Positions 43,548 to 52,796 of a DNA stretch of 64,000 nt are shown here, in pieces. The notes under the pieces were generated by a model that did no database searches, was not told the origin of the DNA, and was given only the letters and a program-made list of their open reading frames with translations. The DNA lies in contig NZ_JAIQZC010000004.1 in NCBI RefSeq assembly GCF_020164535.1, forward strand, positions 186,001 to 250,000, in the 5' to 3' direction. The stretch comes from Psychroflexus montanilacus. Lineage in GTDB: Bacteria; Bacteroidota; Bacteroidia; Flavobacteriales; Flavobacteriaceae. How positions within the stretch are numbered: the first letter of the stretch is position 1; each line of letters opens with the position of its first letter. Position numbers and translations under genes: made by a program.

Positions 43548-45125
43548 ATGAAAACTGAAAAAATTTTTAACAGAGCAAATCTTTTAGAAAAGGCTAATCA
43601 AGTAAATGAATGGGATGTCATTGTCATTGGTGGTGGTTCTACTGGGCTTGGTATTGCTTTAGACAGTGTAACAAGAGGCTACAAAACGCTTCTTCTTGAA
43701 CAGTTAGACTATGCTAAAGGCACTTCAAGCAGAAGTACAAAACTGGTTCATGGTGGTGTAAGGTATTTAGCGCAAGCAAATTTCTCTTTGGTGACAGAAG
43801 CGTTGAAAGAAAGAGGCCTTTTAGAACAAAATGCTCCTCATCTTGTTAAAAATCAAACTTTTCTTATCCCAAATTATAAATGGTGGGAAGGCATTTATTA
43901 TACTCTTGGCTTAAAAACCTACGATTTTCTTGCTGGTAAATTAAGTTTAGGCGCTTCCAAACACGTCAGCAGAGACGAAACTATTCGAAAGTTGCCAACT
44001 ATCCAAAAAGATAAGCTGAAAGGAAGTGTAAGCTATCAAGATGGACAGTTTGATGATTCTAGATTAGCCATCAACATTGCACAGACTGCGATAGAAAACG
44101 GAGCCTCTTTACTCAATTATTTCAAAGTAAAAAACTTAAGTAAAGATGCAGATAATAAAGTGTCTGGTGTTATTGCCATCGATAGAGAAACGCAAAAAGA
44201 GCATACCTTCAAAGGAAAAGCAGTCATAAATGCAACTGGAGTGTTTGCTGACGACATTCTACAGATGGATAAACCAGGTGCTAAAAAAAGAATACAACCA
44301 AGTCAAGGAGTTCATTTGGTTTTTGACAAAAGTTTTTTGCCTAGTGAAGATGCTATCATGATCCCTAAAACTGATGATGGCAGAGTACTTTTTGCTGTAC
44401 CATGGCATGACAAAGTTATTGTGGGAACTACAGATGAAATGGTAGATAAACATACTGCAGAACCAAATGCCACCGAAAAAGAAGTTGATTTTATCCTTGA
44501 AACTTTTAACAGGTTTATTGAAAAGAAAGCAACAAGAGAGGATATAAAAAGTATTTATGCAGGTTTAAGACCACTAGCCGCTCCTGAAGATGAGACCGGA
44601 AAAACCAAAGAAATATCAAGAGGCCATAAAATACTGGTCTCAGATACAGGATTAATTTCCATTACAGGAGGTAAATGGACCACCTACAGAAAAATGGCCG
44701 ATGATACTTTGAACAAAGTCATCAGCTTAGGAAAAATTCCAAAAAAAGACTGTGTTACAGAGAACTTAGCTATTCATGGAGCCATTAAAACTGATGAAAG
44801 AGAAAACCACTTATATGTCTATGGAAGTGACCAACCACACCTACAAGAATTGATAAAAGATAACCCTAATCTGGGCGAAAAAATTCATCCAGACTTGAAA
44901 TATCTAAATGTAGAAGTAGTTTGGGCTGCAAGGCATGAAATGGCCAGAACAGTAGAAGATGTGTTAGCAAGACGGGTAAGGGTTTTGTTTTTGGATGCTA
45001 AAAAATCTATTGACATGGCTCCAAAAGTTGCAGAGATAATGGCTAAGGAACTTGGTAAAGATAAAAAGTGGATTGACCAGCAGGTTGATGAATATAAGGC
45101 TTTAGCAAAAGGTTACATTGTATAA
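43548..45125 (+). CDS. glpD: Glycerol-3-phosphate dehydrogenase, FAD-dependent
   Basis: GlpD oxidises glycerol-3-phosphate to dihydroxyacetone phosphate and feeds electrons to quinone at the inner membrane. The 525-residue protein has the FAD-binding loop GGGSTGLG (28-35), KGTSSRSTKLVHGGVRYL, the substrate-side GLISITGGKWTTYRKMADD, and the C-terminal DAO_C domain with EVVWAARHEMARTVEDVLARR-type helices. It is the first gene of the glycerol operon, and glpK follows after 53 bases. Confidence 0.96.
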   Translation: MKTEKIFNRANLLEKANQVNEWDVIVIGGGSTGLGIALDSVTRGYKTLLLEQLDYAKGTSSRSTKLVHGGVRYLAQANFSLVTEALKERGLLEQNAPHLVKNQTFLIPNYKWWEGIYYTLGLKTYDFLAGKLSLGASKHVSRDETIRKLPTIQKDKLKGSVSYQDGQFDDSRLAINIAQTAIENGASLLNYFKVKNLSKDADNKVSGVIAIDRETQKEHTFKGKAVINATGVFADDILQMDKPGAKKRIQPSQGVHLVFDKSFLPSEDAIMIPKTDDGRVLFAVPWHDKVIVGTTDEMVDKHTAEPNATEKEVDFILETFNRFIEKKATREDIKSIYAGLRPLAAPEDETGKTKEISRGHKILVSDTGLISITGGKWTTYRKMADDTLNKVISLGKIPKKDCVTENLAIHGAIKTDERENHLYVYGSDQPHLQELIKDNPNLGEKIHPDLKYLNVEVVWAARHEMARTVEDVLARRVRVLFLDAKKSIDMAPKVAEIMAKELGKDKKWIDQQVDEYKALAKGYIV

Positions 45126-45178
45126 GTCGAATAATGTGAAATCTCATTAACCTCAATATTAATTTAAAACAGTATATC

Positions 45179-46681
45179 ATGGAAAAATATGTTTTGGCTT
45201 TAGATCAAGGTACAACTAGTTGCCGTGCGATTGTCTTCAACAAAAAGGGAGAAATTCATTCGGTAGCTCAAAAAGAGTTTACTCAATACTTTCCCAAACC
45301 TGGCTGGGTAGAACACGACCCTTCGGAGATATGGTCCAAACAGGCAGGTGTTGCTGCAGAAGCAACTACCAAAAAAGGACTGAATGGGAAAAATATCGCC
45401 GCAATAGGAATCACCAATCAAAGAGAAACCGTGGTGGTGTGGGACAAAAAAACTGGCGAACCTGTTTATAATGCTATTGTCTGGCAGGATAAACGAACTT
45501 CAGAATATTGCGACCAGCTTAAAGCTGAGGGTAAAGAAAAAATGATTCAAGAAAAAACAGGTCTTATTATCGATGCTTATTTTTCTGGTACTAAGGTGAA
45601 ATGGATTTTGGACAATGTAGAAGGTGCCCGAGAAAAAGCAGAAGCTGGTGATTTGATTCTTGGAACCATAGATTCCTGGATCATTTGGAATTTTACTAAA
45701 GGAGAATTGCATGTGACCGATGTGACTAATGCTTCCAGAACCATGCTTTTCAACATTAATACTATGGAGTGGGATGATGAATTACTGGAATTATTTAATA
45801 TTCCAAAAACAATGCTACCAGAGGTAAAAGACTCTAGTGAAGTCTATGGTCATACCAAAACGACTGTATTTGCCTCCAAAATTCCAATTGCTGGAATTGC
45901 AGGAGATCAAATGGCTGCGCTGTTTGGACAGATGTGTACCGAGAAAGGAATGGTAAAAAGCACTTATGGGACGGGCTGTTTTATGTTGATGAATATTGGA
46001 GATAAGCCAATCATTTCAAAAAATAAATTATTGACTACCGTTGCCTGGAGAATAAATGGAAAAACAGAATACGCACTGGAGGGTAGTATTTTTATAGGTG
46101 GGGCTGTTGTGCAGTGGCTGAGAGACGGTCTAGGGATTATAAAAAGATCCAAAGATGTTGAAAACCTGGCCACTTCTGTAGATTCTTCCGATGGCGTATA
46201 TTTTATACCTGCATTTGCAGGAATTGGTGCACCCTATTGGGATCAGGATGCAAAAGGGAGTATGTTTGGGATTACTCGAGGAACTACAGATGCACATATT
46301 GCACGAGCATCCCTGGAAGCTATTGCCTACCAAACTATGGATATCCTAAAAGCGATGCAAGCCGATTCCGAAATCGATATAGAAGAATTAAGAGTGGACG
46401 GGGGTGCAACAGTCAATAATATGTTGATGCAATTTCAGTCGGATGTCCTAAATACAACAACTATAAGACCAAAAATAACCGAAACTACTGCACTGGGTGC
46501 GGCATATCTTGCCGGACTTGCTGTCGGATTCTGGGAAAATATGGAAGAAATACAATCCATCTGGAGAGAGGATGTAAAATTTCAGCCTACCAAAAATCAA
46601 GAGGACATACAAAAAGGTATCAAGGGCTGGTACAGAGCCATCGACTCCTTGCAACATTGGAGTAAATCAAAATCTTCATAA
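45179..46681 (+). CDS. glpK: Glycerol kinase
   Basis: GlpK phosphorylates glycerol, trapping it inside the cell. The 500-residue protein has the FGGY opening [15 protein letters not shown] (5-19), [15 protein letters not shown], and the C-terminal FGGY signature [20 protein letters not shown] with [11 protein letters not shown]. Length and motifs match the family. The last base of its stop is the first base of the glpF start codon (TAATG), so translation is coupled. Confidence 0.96.
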   Translation: MEKYVLALDQGTTSCRAIVFNKKGEIHSVAQKEFTQYFPKPGWVEHDPSEIWSKQAGVAAEATTKKGLNGKNIAAIGITNQRETVVVWDKKTGEPVYNAIVWQDKRTSEYCDQLKAEGKEKMIQEKTGLIIDAYFSGTKVKWILDNVEGAREKAEAGDLILGTIDSWIIWNFTKGELHVTDVTNASRTMLFNINTMEWDDELLELFNIPKTMLPEVKDSSEVYGHTKTTVFASKIPIAGIAGDQMAALFGQMCTEKGMVKSTYGTGCFMLMNIGDKPIISKNKLLTTVAWRINGKTEYALEGSIFIGGAVVQWLRDGLGIIKRSKDVENLATSVDSSDGVYFIPAFAGIGAPYWDQDAKGSMFGITRGTTDAHIARASLEAIAYQTMDILKAMQADSEIDIEELRVDGGATVNNMLMQFQSDVLNTTTIRPKITETTALGAAYLAGLAVGFWENMEEIQSIWREDVKFQPTKNQEDIQKGIKGWYRAIDSLQHWSKSKSS

Positions 46682-47412
46682 TGACTCCTTTCATAGCAGA
46701 AATATTAGGAACAGCACTCCTTATACTTTTGGGAGGTGGTGTTGTAGCCAGCAGCGTACTCAAAGATACTAAGAGTACAGGCTCTGGATGGATGGTTATT
46801 ACTACAGGATGGGCCATGGGAGTTTTTATAGGTGTTTTTGTGTCTGCACCATACAGTGGAGCGCATATTAACCCTGCCGTAACTCTTGCTTTAGCCATAG
46901 AAGGAAGTTTCTCGTGGGCTGATGTGCCCATTTACATGCTTGCTCAACTTATTGGAGCTATGATTGGATCGGGAACTGTTTATATGCTTTTTAAAGATCA
47001 TTTTGACAATACAGATAATCCGGCTGGTAAACGTGCTATATTTTGCACCGACCCTGCTATACCAAACACAATAAGAAATCTTATGAGTGAAATTGTCGGA
47101 ACATTTGTACTTATTATAGCAGTCTTTTATATTACTGGGGCGGAGCTTCAAGGTGAAGAAGGTGTTCCCGTTGGACTAGGAGCTGTGGGCGCCATCCCTA
47201 TCGCTTTCGTGGTGTGGAGCATCGGCTTATCATTAGGAGGACTTACAGGATATGCCATCAATCCTGCACGTGATTTAGGCCCAAGAATTATGCATTTTAT
47301 ACTACCTATACAAGGCAAGACAGACAGCAACTGGTCTTACAGTTGGATTCCAATTGTAGGCCCATTCATTGGGGCTGCTCTTGCAACAGGATTACACCTT
47401 ATGCTTAATTAA
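46681..47412 (+). CDS. glpF: Glycerol uptake facilitator (aquaporin family)
   Basis: The 243-residue protein has six membrane helices and two NPA half-helices (64-66 in AHINPAVTLA; 194-196 in YAINPARDLGPR). The aspartate after the second NPAR (Asp198) and the longer loops are marks of glycerol-conducting GlpF rather than water-only aquaporins. It starts at the last base of glpK and completes the glycerol uptake and use set. Confidence 0.94.
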   Translation: MTPFIAEILGTALLILLGGGVVASSVLKDTKSTGSGWMVITTGWAMGVFIGVFVSAPYSGAHINPAVTLALAIEGSFSWADVPIYMLAQLIGAMIGSGTVYMLFKDHFDNTDNPAGKRAIFCTDPAIPNTIRNLMSEIVGTFVLIIAVFYITGAELQGEEGVPVGLGAVGAIPIAFVVWSIGLSLGGLTGYAINPARDLGPRIMHFILPIQGKTDSNWSYSWIPIVGPFIGAALATGLHLMLN

Positions 47413-47417
47413 TTATT

Positions 47418-48218
47418 ATGCTTATGAACTTAAAGATCAAAATTGTAGGTTGGATACTATGTGCTTTGGTTGGTGTCTCAAGCTATGCACAAAGGGATTA
47501 TCAACCTATTCCAGATTTATTACCTAAAGACAGTCTGGAGAGCAAAGAAGATGCCTATAGGCCGTTCGAATTTAACCTCACAGTAAAAAACATGCACCTT
47601 TGGCGAGGATATCGCGTAACCGATGAGGCGATGACAGCCGCCAATGTGTATTATATTTCAAAAAACGGAAAATTTGAAGCTGGTCTTTGGGGTGGTGTTG
47701 GCTTTGCAGGAAATTATACAGAGTTTGACTATTACATGTCTTACTCCCATAAGAATTGGACGTTTGCTATTTGGGATATTAATAATTACACTGACTTTCC
47801 AGATGCTCAGATTTTTAATTACGACAGACGTGAAACTTCACATTTTATAGATGTTACCGTTACCTACGCGTTTGAGAATTTCCCCTTACAAACATCATGG
47901 AGCACCATCGTCCAAGGGCGGGATACTTATGTTACCTCTAGTGGTAATTTACGAAATGCATTTACAAACTATGTTGAGGCTTCTTATGTGGTTGCGAGTG
48001 GCAGCGACTGGGATCTCAGTTTATATGTTGGTGCAGCTTTTTCTTTTGAAAGCGAAACTAATTTCTATGGAGATAGACCTGGTTTTAATAATTATGGCGC
48101 TACTTACTCTAAAACAGTAAAGCTTTTTGACAGGTATACACTTCCTGTTTCTGCCACGGCTATGTGGAATAACCTTCAGGAATACGGAGCCCTTCAAGTT
48201 GCTGTAAAGCTTTTTTAA
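47418..48218 (+). CDS. Outer-membrane beta-barrel protein of the glp operon
   Basis: The 266-residue protein has a signal peptide (cut near SSYAQ) and alternating aromatic strands. NMHLWRGYRVTD, FEAGLWGGVGFAGNYTEFDYY and WDLSLYVGAAFSF recall the TIGR02001-type barrels in which a RG-x-x-x-SD motif is followed by GxYxGxWxS. It starts five bases after glpF, so it belongs to the operon. An in-frame ATG at 47424 is an equal alternative start. The context suggests that it lets glycerol or glycerol phosphates cross the outer membrane, which is inference. Confidence 0.7.
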   Translation: MLMNLKIKIVGWILCALVGVSSYAQRDYQPIPDLLPKDSLESKEDAYRPFEFNLTVKNMHLWRGYRVTDEAMTAANVYYISKNGKFEAGLWGGVGFAGNYTEFDYYMSYSHKNWTFAIWDINNYTDFPDAQIFNYDRRETSHFIDVTVTYAFENFPLQTSWSTIVQGRDTYVTSSGNLRNAFTNYVEASYVVASGSDWDLSLYVGAAFSFESETNFYGDRPGFNNYGATYSKTVKLFDRYTLPVSATAMWNNLQEYGALQVAVKLF

Positions 48219-48222
48219 AAGC

Positions 48223-48253
48223 AAAAAACCCTTTTAAATAAAAGGGCTTTTTA
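48223..48253. terminator. Bidirectional terminator between the glp operon and pyc
   Basis: CCCTTTTA pairs with TAAAAGGG over a two-base loop. A runs lie on the left and T runs on the right, so it can serve the rightward operon and the leftward pyc transcript. Confidence 0.8.
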
Positions 48254-48270
48254 TGTCTATTGTTTTAGGA

Positions 48271-51200
48271 TTATTTCAGTTTAACCACTAAATCATCAGC
48301 ATAAACCATGATTCCTGGTTTTAATACAACTTCACTTACTTCACCTTCTGCATTAGCAGTAACAGTAGTTTCCATTTTCATAGCTTCAATGATAAATAAA
48401 GGTTGATTTTTCTTCACCTTATCGCCTTTTTTGACCAAAATATCTGTAAGAGAACCTTGTAATGGAGCTCCTATTTGCTTATCTTCAGATTTGTCTGCTT
48501 TTACATGAGAAACTTTATCCACTTTTACACTTTCATTTCTCACCTGTATATTTCGCGTTTGACCATTTACCTTAAAGAAAACTGTAGCCATACCACTATC
48601 ATCTGTTCTTCCTACAGACACTAGTGTAATGAGCAATGTCTTTCCTCTATCAAGTTCTACAACAATTTCCTCTCCAGGATCCATTCCGTAGAAAAAATTC
48701 TTGGTTGGAATGTTAAAAACACTTCCATATTTAAGGTGATGGTTATAGGCCTCTGTAAATACCTTGGGATAAAGTTTGTAAGACAAGAAATCTGTGAATT
48801 CCAATTCTCTATCCATATCATCAGAAAACATTGTTTGAAATTCCTTGAATTCCTTTTCAAAATCAACCGGCTCCAAGTGAGCGTTTGGTCTATCTGTATA
48901 AGGTTTTTCTCCTTTTAAAATGATCTTTTGAATCTTCTCTGGAAAACCTCCAACTGGCTGACCCAGATCACCTTTGAAGAAGCTTACAACAGACTGTGGA
49001 AAAGATAAGTTTTCTCCATCTTCCAAAACATCTTCTATCGTTAGATTATTACTTACCAGATATTGGGCCATATCGCCAACCACTTTAGAACTTGGCGTTA
49101 CCTTTATGATATCTCCAAAAAGTTGATTCACTTTGGCATACATGTCTGTGATTTCATGAAATCTATCGGCAAGACCCAAAGACTCCGCCTGTGGTTTCAG
49201 ATTGGAATACTGTCCGCCAGGTATTTCATGAGTATACACTTCCCCCGTTCCAGATTTCAATCCAGATTCAAATGGGTAATAGTATGTTCTCACCTGCTCC
49301 CAATATATAGAGTATTCGTTTAATCTTTCATTATTAAGCTTGTTTTCCCTTGGATGGTATTTTAATACTTCTACCAGGGAATTGAAGTTGGGTTGAGAGG
49401 TCAATCCCGATAATCCCCCGAGGGCAACATCTACCACATCTACTCCAGCTTCAATAGAATTTAAGTAAGTCGAAGCCTGCATAGAAGAGGTATCGTGTGT
49501 GTGTAAATGAATAGGTAGCTTCACTTCAGATTTCAAGGCTGAAACCAGTTCTGTAGCTGCATTGGGTTTCAAAAGACCTGCCATGTCTTTAATAGCAATG
49601 ATATGCGCTCCTGCGTTTTCAAGATCTTTGGCTAACTGAAGGTAGTACTTTAAAGTGTATTTGGTGCGATTGGGATCCATGATATCGCCAGTATAGCACA
49701 TTGAAGCCTCCGCAAGACCTTCCGTATTTTTTCGGACATATTCTATACAAGGAGCAATGGACTCCATCCAGTTCTGGGAATCGAAAATTCTAAAGATATC
49801 GATACCATTTTCCCAGGATTCTGTCACAAAACGCTCTATTAAGTTATCTGGATAAGCTGTATATCCAACACCGTTGGAGCCTCTTAAGAGCATTTGCAGC
49901 AAAATATTTGGCATTGCTTTTCTCAAAAGTTTTAATCGTTCCCATGGATTCTCTTTCAAAAATCGCATACACACATCGAAAGTAGCTCCACCCCATACTT
50001 CCATACTAAAGATTTCAGGATGGCATTTGGCATAATTTTCTGCGACCTTCTGCATGTCGTAAGTTCGCATACGCGTGGCCAGCAAGCTTTGGTGTCCATC
50101 ACGCATGGTGGTATCTGTAAAATGAATTTTCTTTTCATCGGACAACCACTTAGTAAAACCATCAGGCCCAAGTTCTGTGAGCAAGTCTTTAGTTCCCTTT
50201 TGATATGACATCGTAGGGGGACATTTTGGGACTTCAGGCTTGATGAATGTTGGATTTTTTATCGTGTTTTTTACATCAGGATTACCGTTTACTGTAACAT
50301 CCCCGAGGAAATTGACCATTTTAGTAGCACGGTTTCTAGGCTCTTTGATATTGAAAAGCTCAGGTGTGTTTTTAATGTAATTCACGGTTACTTTGCCTTC
50401 TCGGAAAGTAGCGTCTTTCAAGATATTATCCAGAAAAGCCATATTGGTTTTCACGCCACGTACTCTAAATTCTGCCAGAGCTCGTCTCATTTTCTTACAC
50501 GCATCATCCAGGGTTCTGCTGCTTGCAGATACTTTCACCAACATCGAATCAAAGAATGGTGAAATCTTTACTCCTTGATAAACACTCCCGGCATCAAGCC
50601 TGATGCCAAACCCAGAAGCACTTCTGTAGGTCGTGATGGTTCCATAATCTGGCTTGAAGTCGTTTTTTGGATCTTCCGTAGTAATTCTACATTGTACAGC
50701 ATACCCATTGACTGAGACAGATTCTTGGCTAGATAAGTTGATTTCTTCGTCAGACAATTTAAAATTATCAGCTATATAAAGCTGAGTTTTGATGAGATCT
50801 ACCCCTGTTACAACTTCAGTAACTGTATGTTCAACCTGCACTCTTGGGTTAACTTCAATAAAGTAAATACTACCATCATCATCCACAAGAAATTCTACTG
50901 TACCTATGTTATTATAATTAACAGCCTTACAAATTTTGACAGCATATGTATACAGATTGTTTTTGACCTTTTCGTCCAGGTCTTTGGAAGGCGCAAATTC
51001 AATTACTTTTTGGTAACGTCTTTGCACCGAACAATCTCTTTCAAAAAGATGAAGAATATTTCCATGATTATCGGCGACAATCTGAATTTCGATATGTTTT
51101 GGGTTTTCTATAAATTTTTCAAGAAAAACCGTTTCATCTCCAAAGGCATTTTTGGCCTCTCTTCTGGATTCGCCATAAGCATTTTCCAATTCATCCATGC

Positions 51201-51723
51201 TTCGTAACACTCGCATGCCGCGTCCACCTCCACCTGAAGCTGCTTTCAACATTAAAGGAAACCCTATACGTTCTGCTTCATCGGTTGCAATTTCCAGAGA
51301 CGTTAAGTCTTTTTTGTTGCTTTCAATAATGGGTACATCATTGTCAATGGCTACTTTTTTGGCCGTCACTTTATCCCCCAAAGATTTCAGCACATCTACC
51401 TCTGGTCCAACAAAAACAATATTGTTGTCTTTACAGGCTTGTGCAAATTTTGCATTTTCAGAAAGAAAACCATAACCTGGATGAATAGCGTCTACGCCAT
51501 TCTTTTTGGCTACACGAATAATTTCTTCGATATCCAAATAAGGTTTTAAAGGTTCTTTGTCGTCACCAACTTGGTAGGATTCATCAGCTTTGTATCTATG
51601 CAAAGAATAGCGATCTTCGTAAGTATAAATACCAACTGTTCTTATACCTATTTCTGTACAAGCACGAAAAATTCTGATAGCAATCTCTCCTCTATTGGCA
51701 ACTAAAACTTTTTTGATGTTCAT
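48271..51723 (-). CDS. pyc: Pyruvate carboxylase
   Basis: Pyc makes oxaloacetate from pyruvate and bicarbonate with ATP. The 1150-residue single chain has an N-terminal biotin carboxylase (~1-455; KKVLVANRGEIAIRIFRA, ATP-grasp loop GGGGRGM), a carboxyltransferase TIM barrel (~535-835; DTTMRDGHQSLLATR, with IKDMAGLL and HTHDTS), an allosteric linker, and a C-terminal biotinyl domain with Lys1116 in EAMKMET. This is the normal order and length. It fills the TCA cycle and supports gluconeogenesis, which fits its place beside the glycerol genes. ATG start; no TAnnTTTG box was found upstream. Confidence 0.97.
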   Translation of the reverse strand: MNIKKVLVANRGEIAIRIFRACTEIGIRTVGIYTYEDRYSLHRYKADESYQVGDDKEPLKPYLDIEEIIRVAKKNGVDAIHPGYGFLSENAKFAQACKDNNIVFVGPEVDVLKSLGDKVTAKKVAIDNDVPIIESNKKDLTSLEIATDEAERIGFPLMLKAASGGGGRGMRVLRSMDELENAYGESRREAKNAFGDETVFLEKFIENPKHIEIQIVADNHGNILHLFERDCSVQRRYQKVIEFAPSKDLDEKVKNNLYTYAVKICKAVNYNNIGTVEFLVDDDGSIYFIEVNPRVQVEHTVTEVVTGVDLIKTQLYIADNFKLSDEEINLSSQESVSVNGYAVQCRITTEDPKNDFKPDYGTITTYRSASGFGIRLDAGSVYQGVKISPFFDSMLVKVSASSRTLDDACKKMRRALAEFRVRGVKTNMAFLDNILKDATFREGKVTVNYIKNTPELFNIKEPRNRATKMVNFLGDVTVNGNPDVKNTIKNPTFIKPEVPKCPPTMSYQKGTKDLLTELGPDGFTKWLSDEKKIHFTDTTMRDGHQSLLATRMRTYDMQKVAENYAKCHPEIFSMEVWGGATFDVCMRFLKENPWERLKLLRKAMPNILLQMLLRGSNGVGYTAYPDNLIERFVTESWENGIDIFRIFDSQNWMESIAPCIEYVRKNTEGLAEASMCYTGDIMDPNRTKYTLKYYLQLAKDLENAGAHIIAIKDMAGLLKPNAATELVSALKSEVKLPIHLHTHDTSSMQASTYLNSIEAGVDVVDVALGGLSGLTSQPNFNSLVEVLKYHPRENKLNNERLNEYSIYWEQVRTYYYPFESGLKSGTGEVYTHEIPGGQYSNLKPQAESLGLADRFHEITDMYAKVNQLFGDIIKVTPSSKVVGDMAQYLVSNNLTIEDVLEDGENLSFPQSVVSFFKGDLGQPVGGFPEKIQKIILKGEKPYTDRPNAHLEPVDFEKEFKEFQTMFSDDMDRELEFTDFLSYKLYPKVFTEAYNHHLKYGSVFNIPTKNFFYGMDPGEEIVVELDRGKTLLITLVSVGRTDDSGMATVFFKVNGQTRNIQVRNESVKVDKVSHVKADKSEDKQIGAPLQGSLTDILVKKGDKVKKNQPLFIIEAMKMETTVTANAEGEVSEVVLKPGIMVYADDLVVKLK

Positions 51724-51792
51724 TCTGATTAGGTTTATTTTGGAATTAATAATGGTTGGCTTTAAAGTTATTAAATAAATTAATCAAGTTTG

Positions 51793-51800
51793 TAGATTTG
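51793..51800 (+). promoter_or_regulatory. Thioredoxin-like gene promoter -7 element
   Basis: TAGATTTG matches TAnnTTTG, 40 bases before the ATG at 51841. No -33 TTG at standard spacing. Confidence 0.4.
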
Positions 51801-51840
51801 GAGTTTTTTTAGAAAAAACCAGTACATTAAAGATCAACAT

Positions 51841-52260
51841 ATGCAAATTCAGCTTAAATCGTTAGAGGGAAAAGAATTGACGCTAACTCAGCTTTTGTCT
51901 AAAGGTAAAGTCAATCTTATCCTGTTTTACAATACTTACTGTTTGGGATGTACTGGAAGGGCGATTCCATTTGCCCACGAATTGACCAAGGATTTTCCAG
52001 AACTGAATCTGGTAGTGATTCATACCAATTTTGGAAACCAATCGTTTTCAAAAGCAGAAGTTCTTGATATCTTTAGGTCCAGGATGTCTCCTTTTGATAT
52101 TTATATAGACCCCGATGCGGAAGCCTACAAACATTTTCAATGTGAAGGAACCCCACATTGGGTGATATTAGACAGGGAACTACAAACCTTTAGAAGTATA
52201 TTTGGTTCTCAAAATCAATCACAAAACAGGCTTTTTTACGCCTTAGAATCATTAAACTAG
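51841..52260 (+). CDS. Thioredoxin-like redox protein (AhpC/TlpA type)
   Basis: The 139-residue protein has a thioredoxin fold with the CxxC site in FYNTYCLGCTGRAIPF and a cis-proline region GTPHWVILD. There is no signal peptide, so it works in the cytoplasm, unlike most TlpA/ResA proteins. The IHTNFGNQSFSKAEVLDIF stretch is a TlpA-like insertion. Partner unknown; a barrel gene follows six bases later, probably on the same transcript. Confidence 0.77.
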   Translation: MQIQLKSLEGKELTLTQLLSKGKVNLILFYNTYCLGCTGRAIPFAHELTKDFPELNLVVIHTNFGNQSFSKAEVLDIFRSRMSPFDIYIDPDAEAYKHFQCEGTPHWVILDRELQTFRSIFGSQNQSQNRLFYALESLN

Positions 52261-52266
52261 TAATTC

Positions 52267-52737
52267 ATGAAGTATTTTATTTTATCTCTATTCATTGCTT
52301 TCGCGGTATCTACACAAGCACAAAATCTAGCAGGAGCACAAGTTTCTTTTGACTCAGACAGAGACAATGCTGGTATTGGTTTCAAAGGTGTTTTTGACTT
52401 ATCTAATTCACTTTCATTTTCTCCAGACATCAATTACTTTTTTGGAAGTGGTAGTTTTGCAACCGTTAACACCGACTTACACCTGGATTTAGCTCAAGGT
52501 AATAACCTAAAGTTTTATGGATTGGGAGGTTTGCACTTTGGAACATTCAGAAATATTATCAATAGAAGTGGCTTTTTGGGTTTCAACAGAAATGCAGACA
52601 TTAACCTGGGAGTAAACCTGGGGCTTGGTACCCAACTGTTTACGAAAGATAATTTTAGACTGTTTGCAGAAGGTAAGTATATTGTTTCTGAACTAGATCG
52701 CTTTGTACTTTCTGTTGGTATGCTCTTTAATTTATAA
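52267..52737 (+). CDS. Small outer-membrane beta-barrel protein
   Basis: The 156-residue protein has a signal peptide (1-~19, cut after STQAQ) and about eight alternating strands (GAQVSFDSDRDNAGIGFKG, LKFYGLGGLHFGTF, INLGVNLGLGTQLF). It ends in a phenylalanine-rich last strand (SVGMLFNL). The size fits an eight-strand barrel of the OmpW/OmpX type. Function unknown. A strong terminator follows. Confidence 0.7.
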   Translation: MKYFILSLFIAFAVSTQAQNLAGAQVSFDSDRDNAGIGFKGVFDLSNSLSFSPDINYFFGSGSFATVNTDLHLDLAQGNNLKFYGLGGLHFGTFRNIINRSGFLGFNRNADINLGVNLGLGTQLFTKDNFRLFAEGKYIVSELDRFVLSVGMLFNL

Positions 52738-52758
52738 TTGAGAATTTCACAACTTATC

Positions 52759-52793
52759 AAAACCCTGTTTCAAAATTTTAAAACAGGGTTTTT
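52759..52793. terminator. Bidirectional Rho-independent terminator
   Basis: AAAACCCTGTTT pairs with AAACAGGGTTTT over a ten-base loop, with a T tract at the right and A residues at the left. It separates the barrel gene from the convergent DUF2914 gene. Confidence 0.88.
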
Positions 52794-52796
52794 GCT

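Noticed and set aside
45200-46657. Cysteine-rich open frames opposite or beside glpK
   Set aside because: They are shadow frames of glpK with no recognisable domain.
48657-51475. Several open frames within pyc in other frames
   Set aside because: They have no start context or family match, and the pyruvate carboxylase frame is complete.
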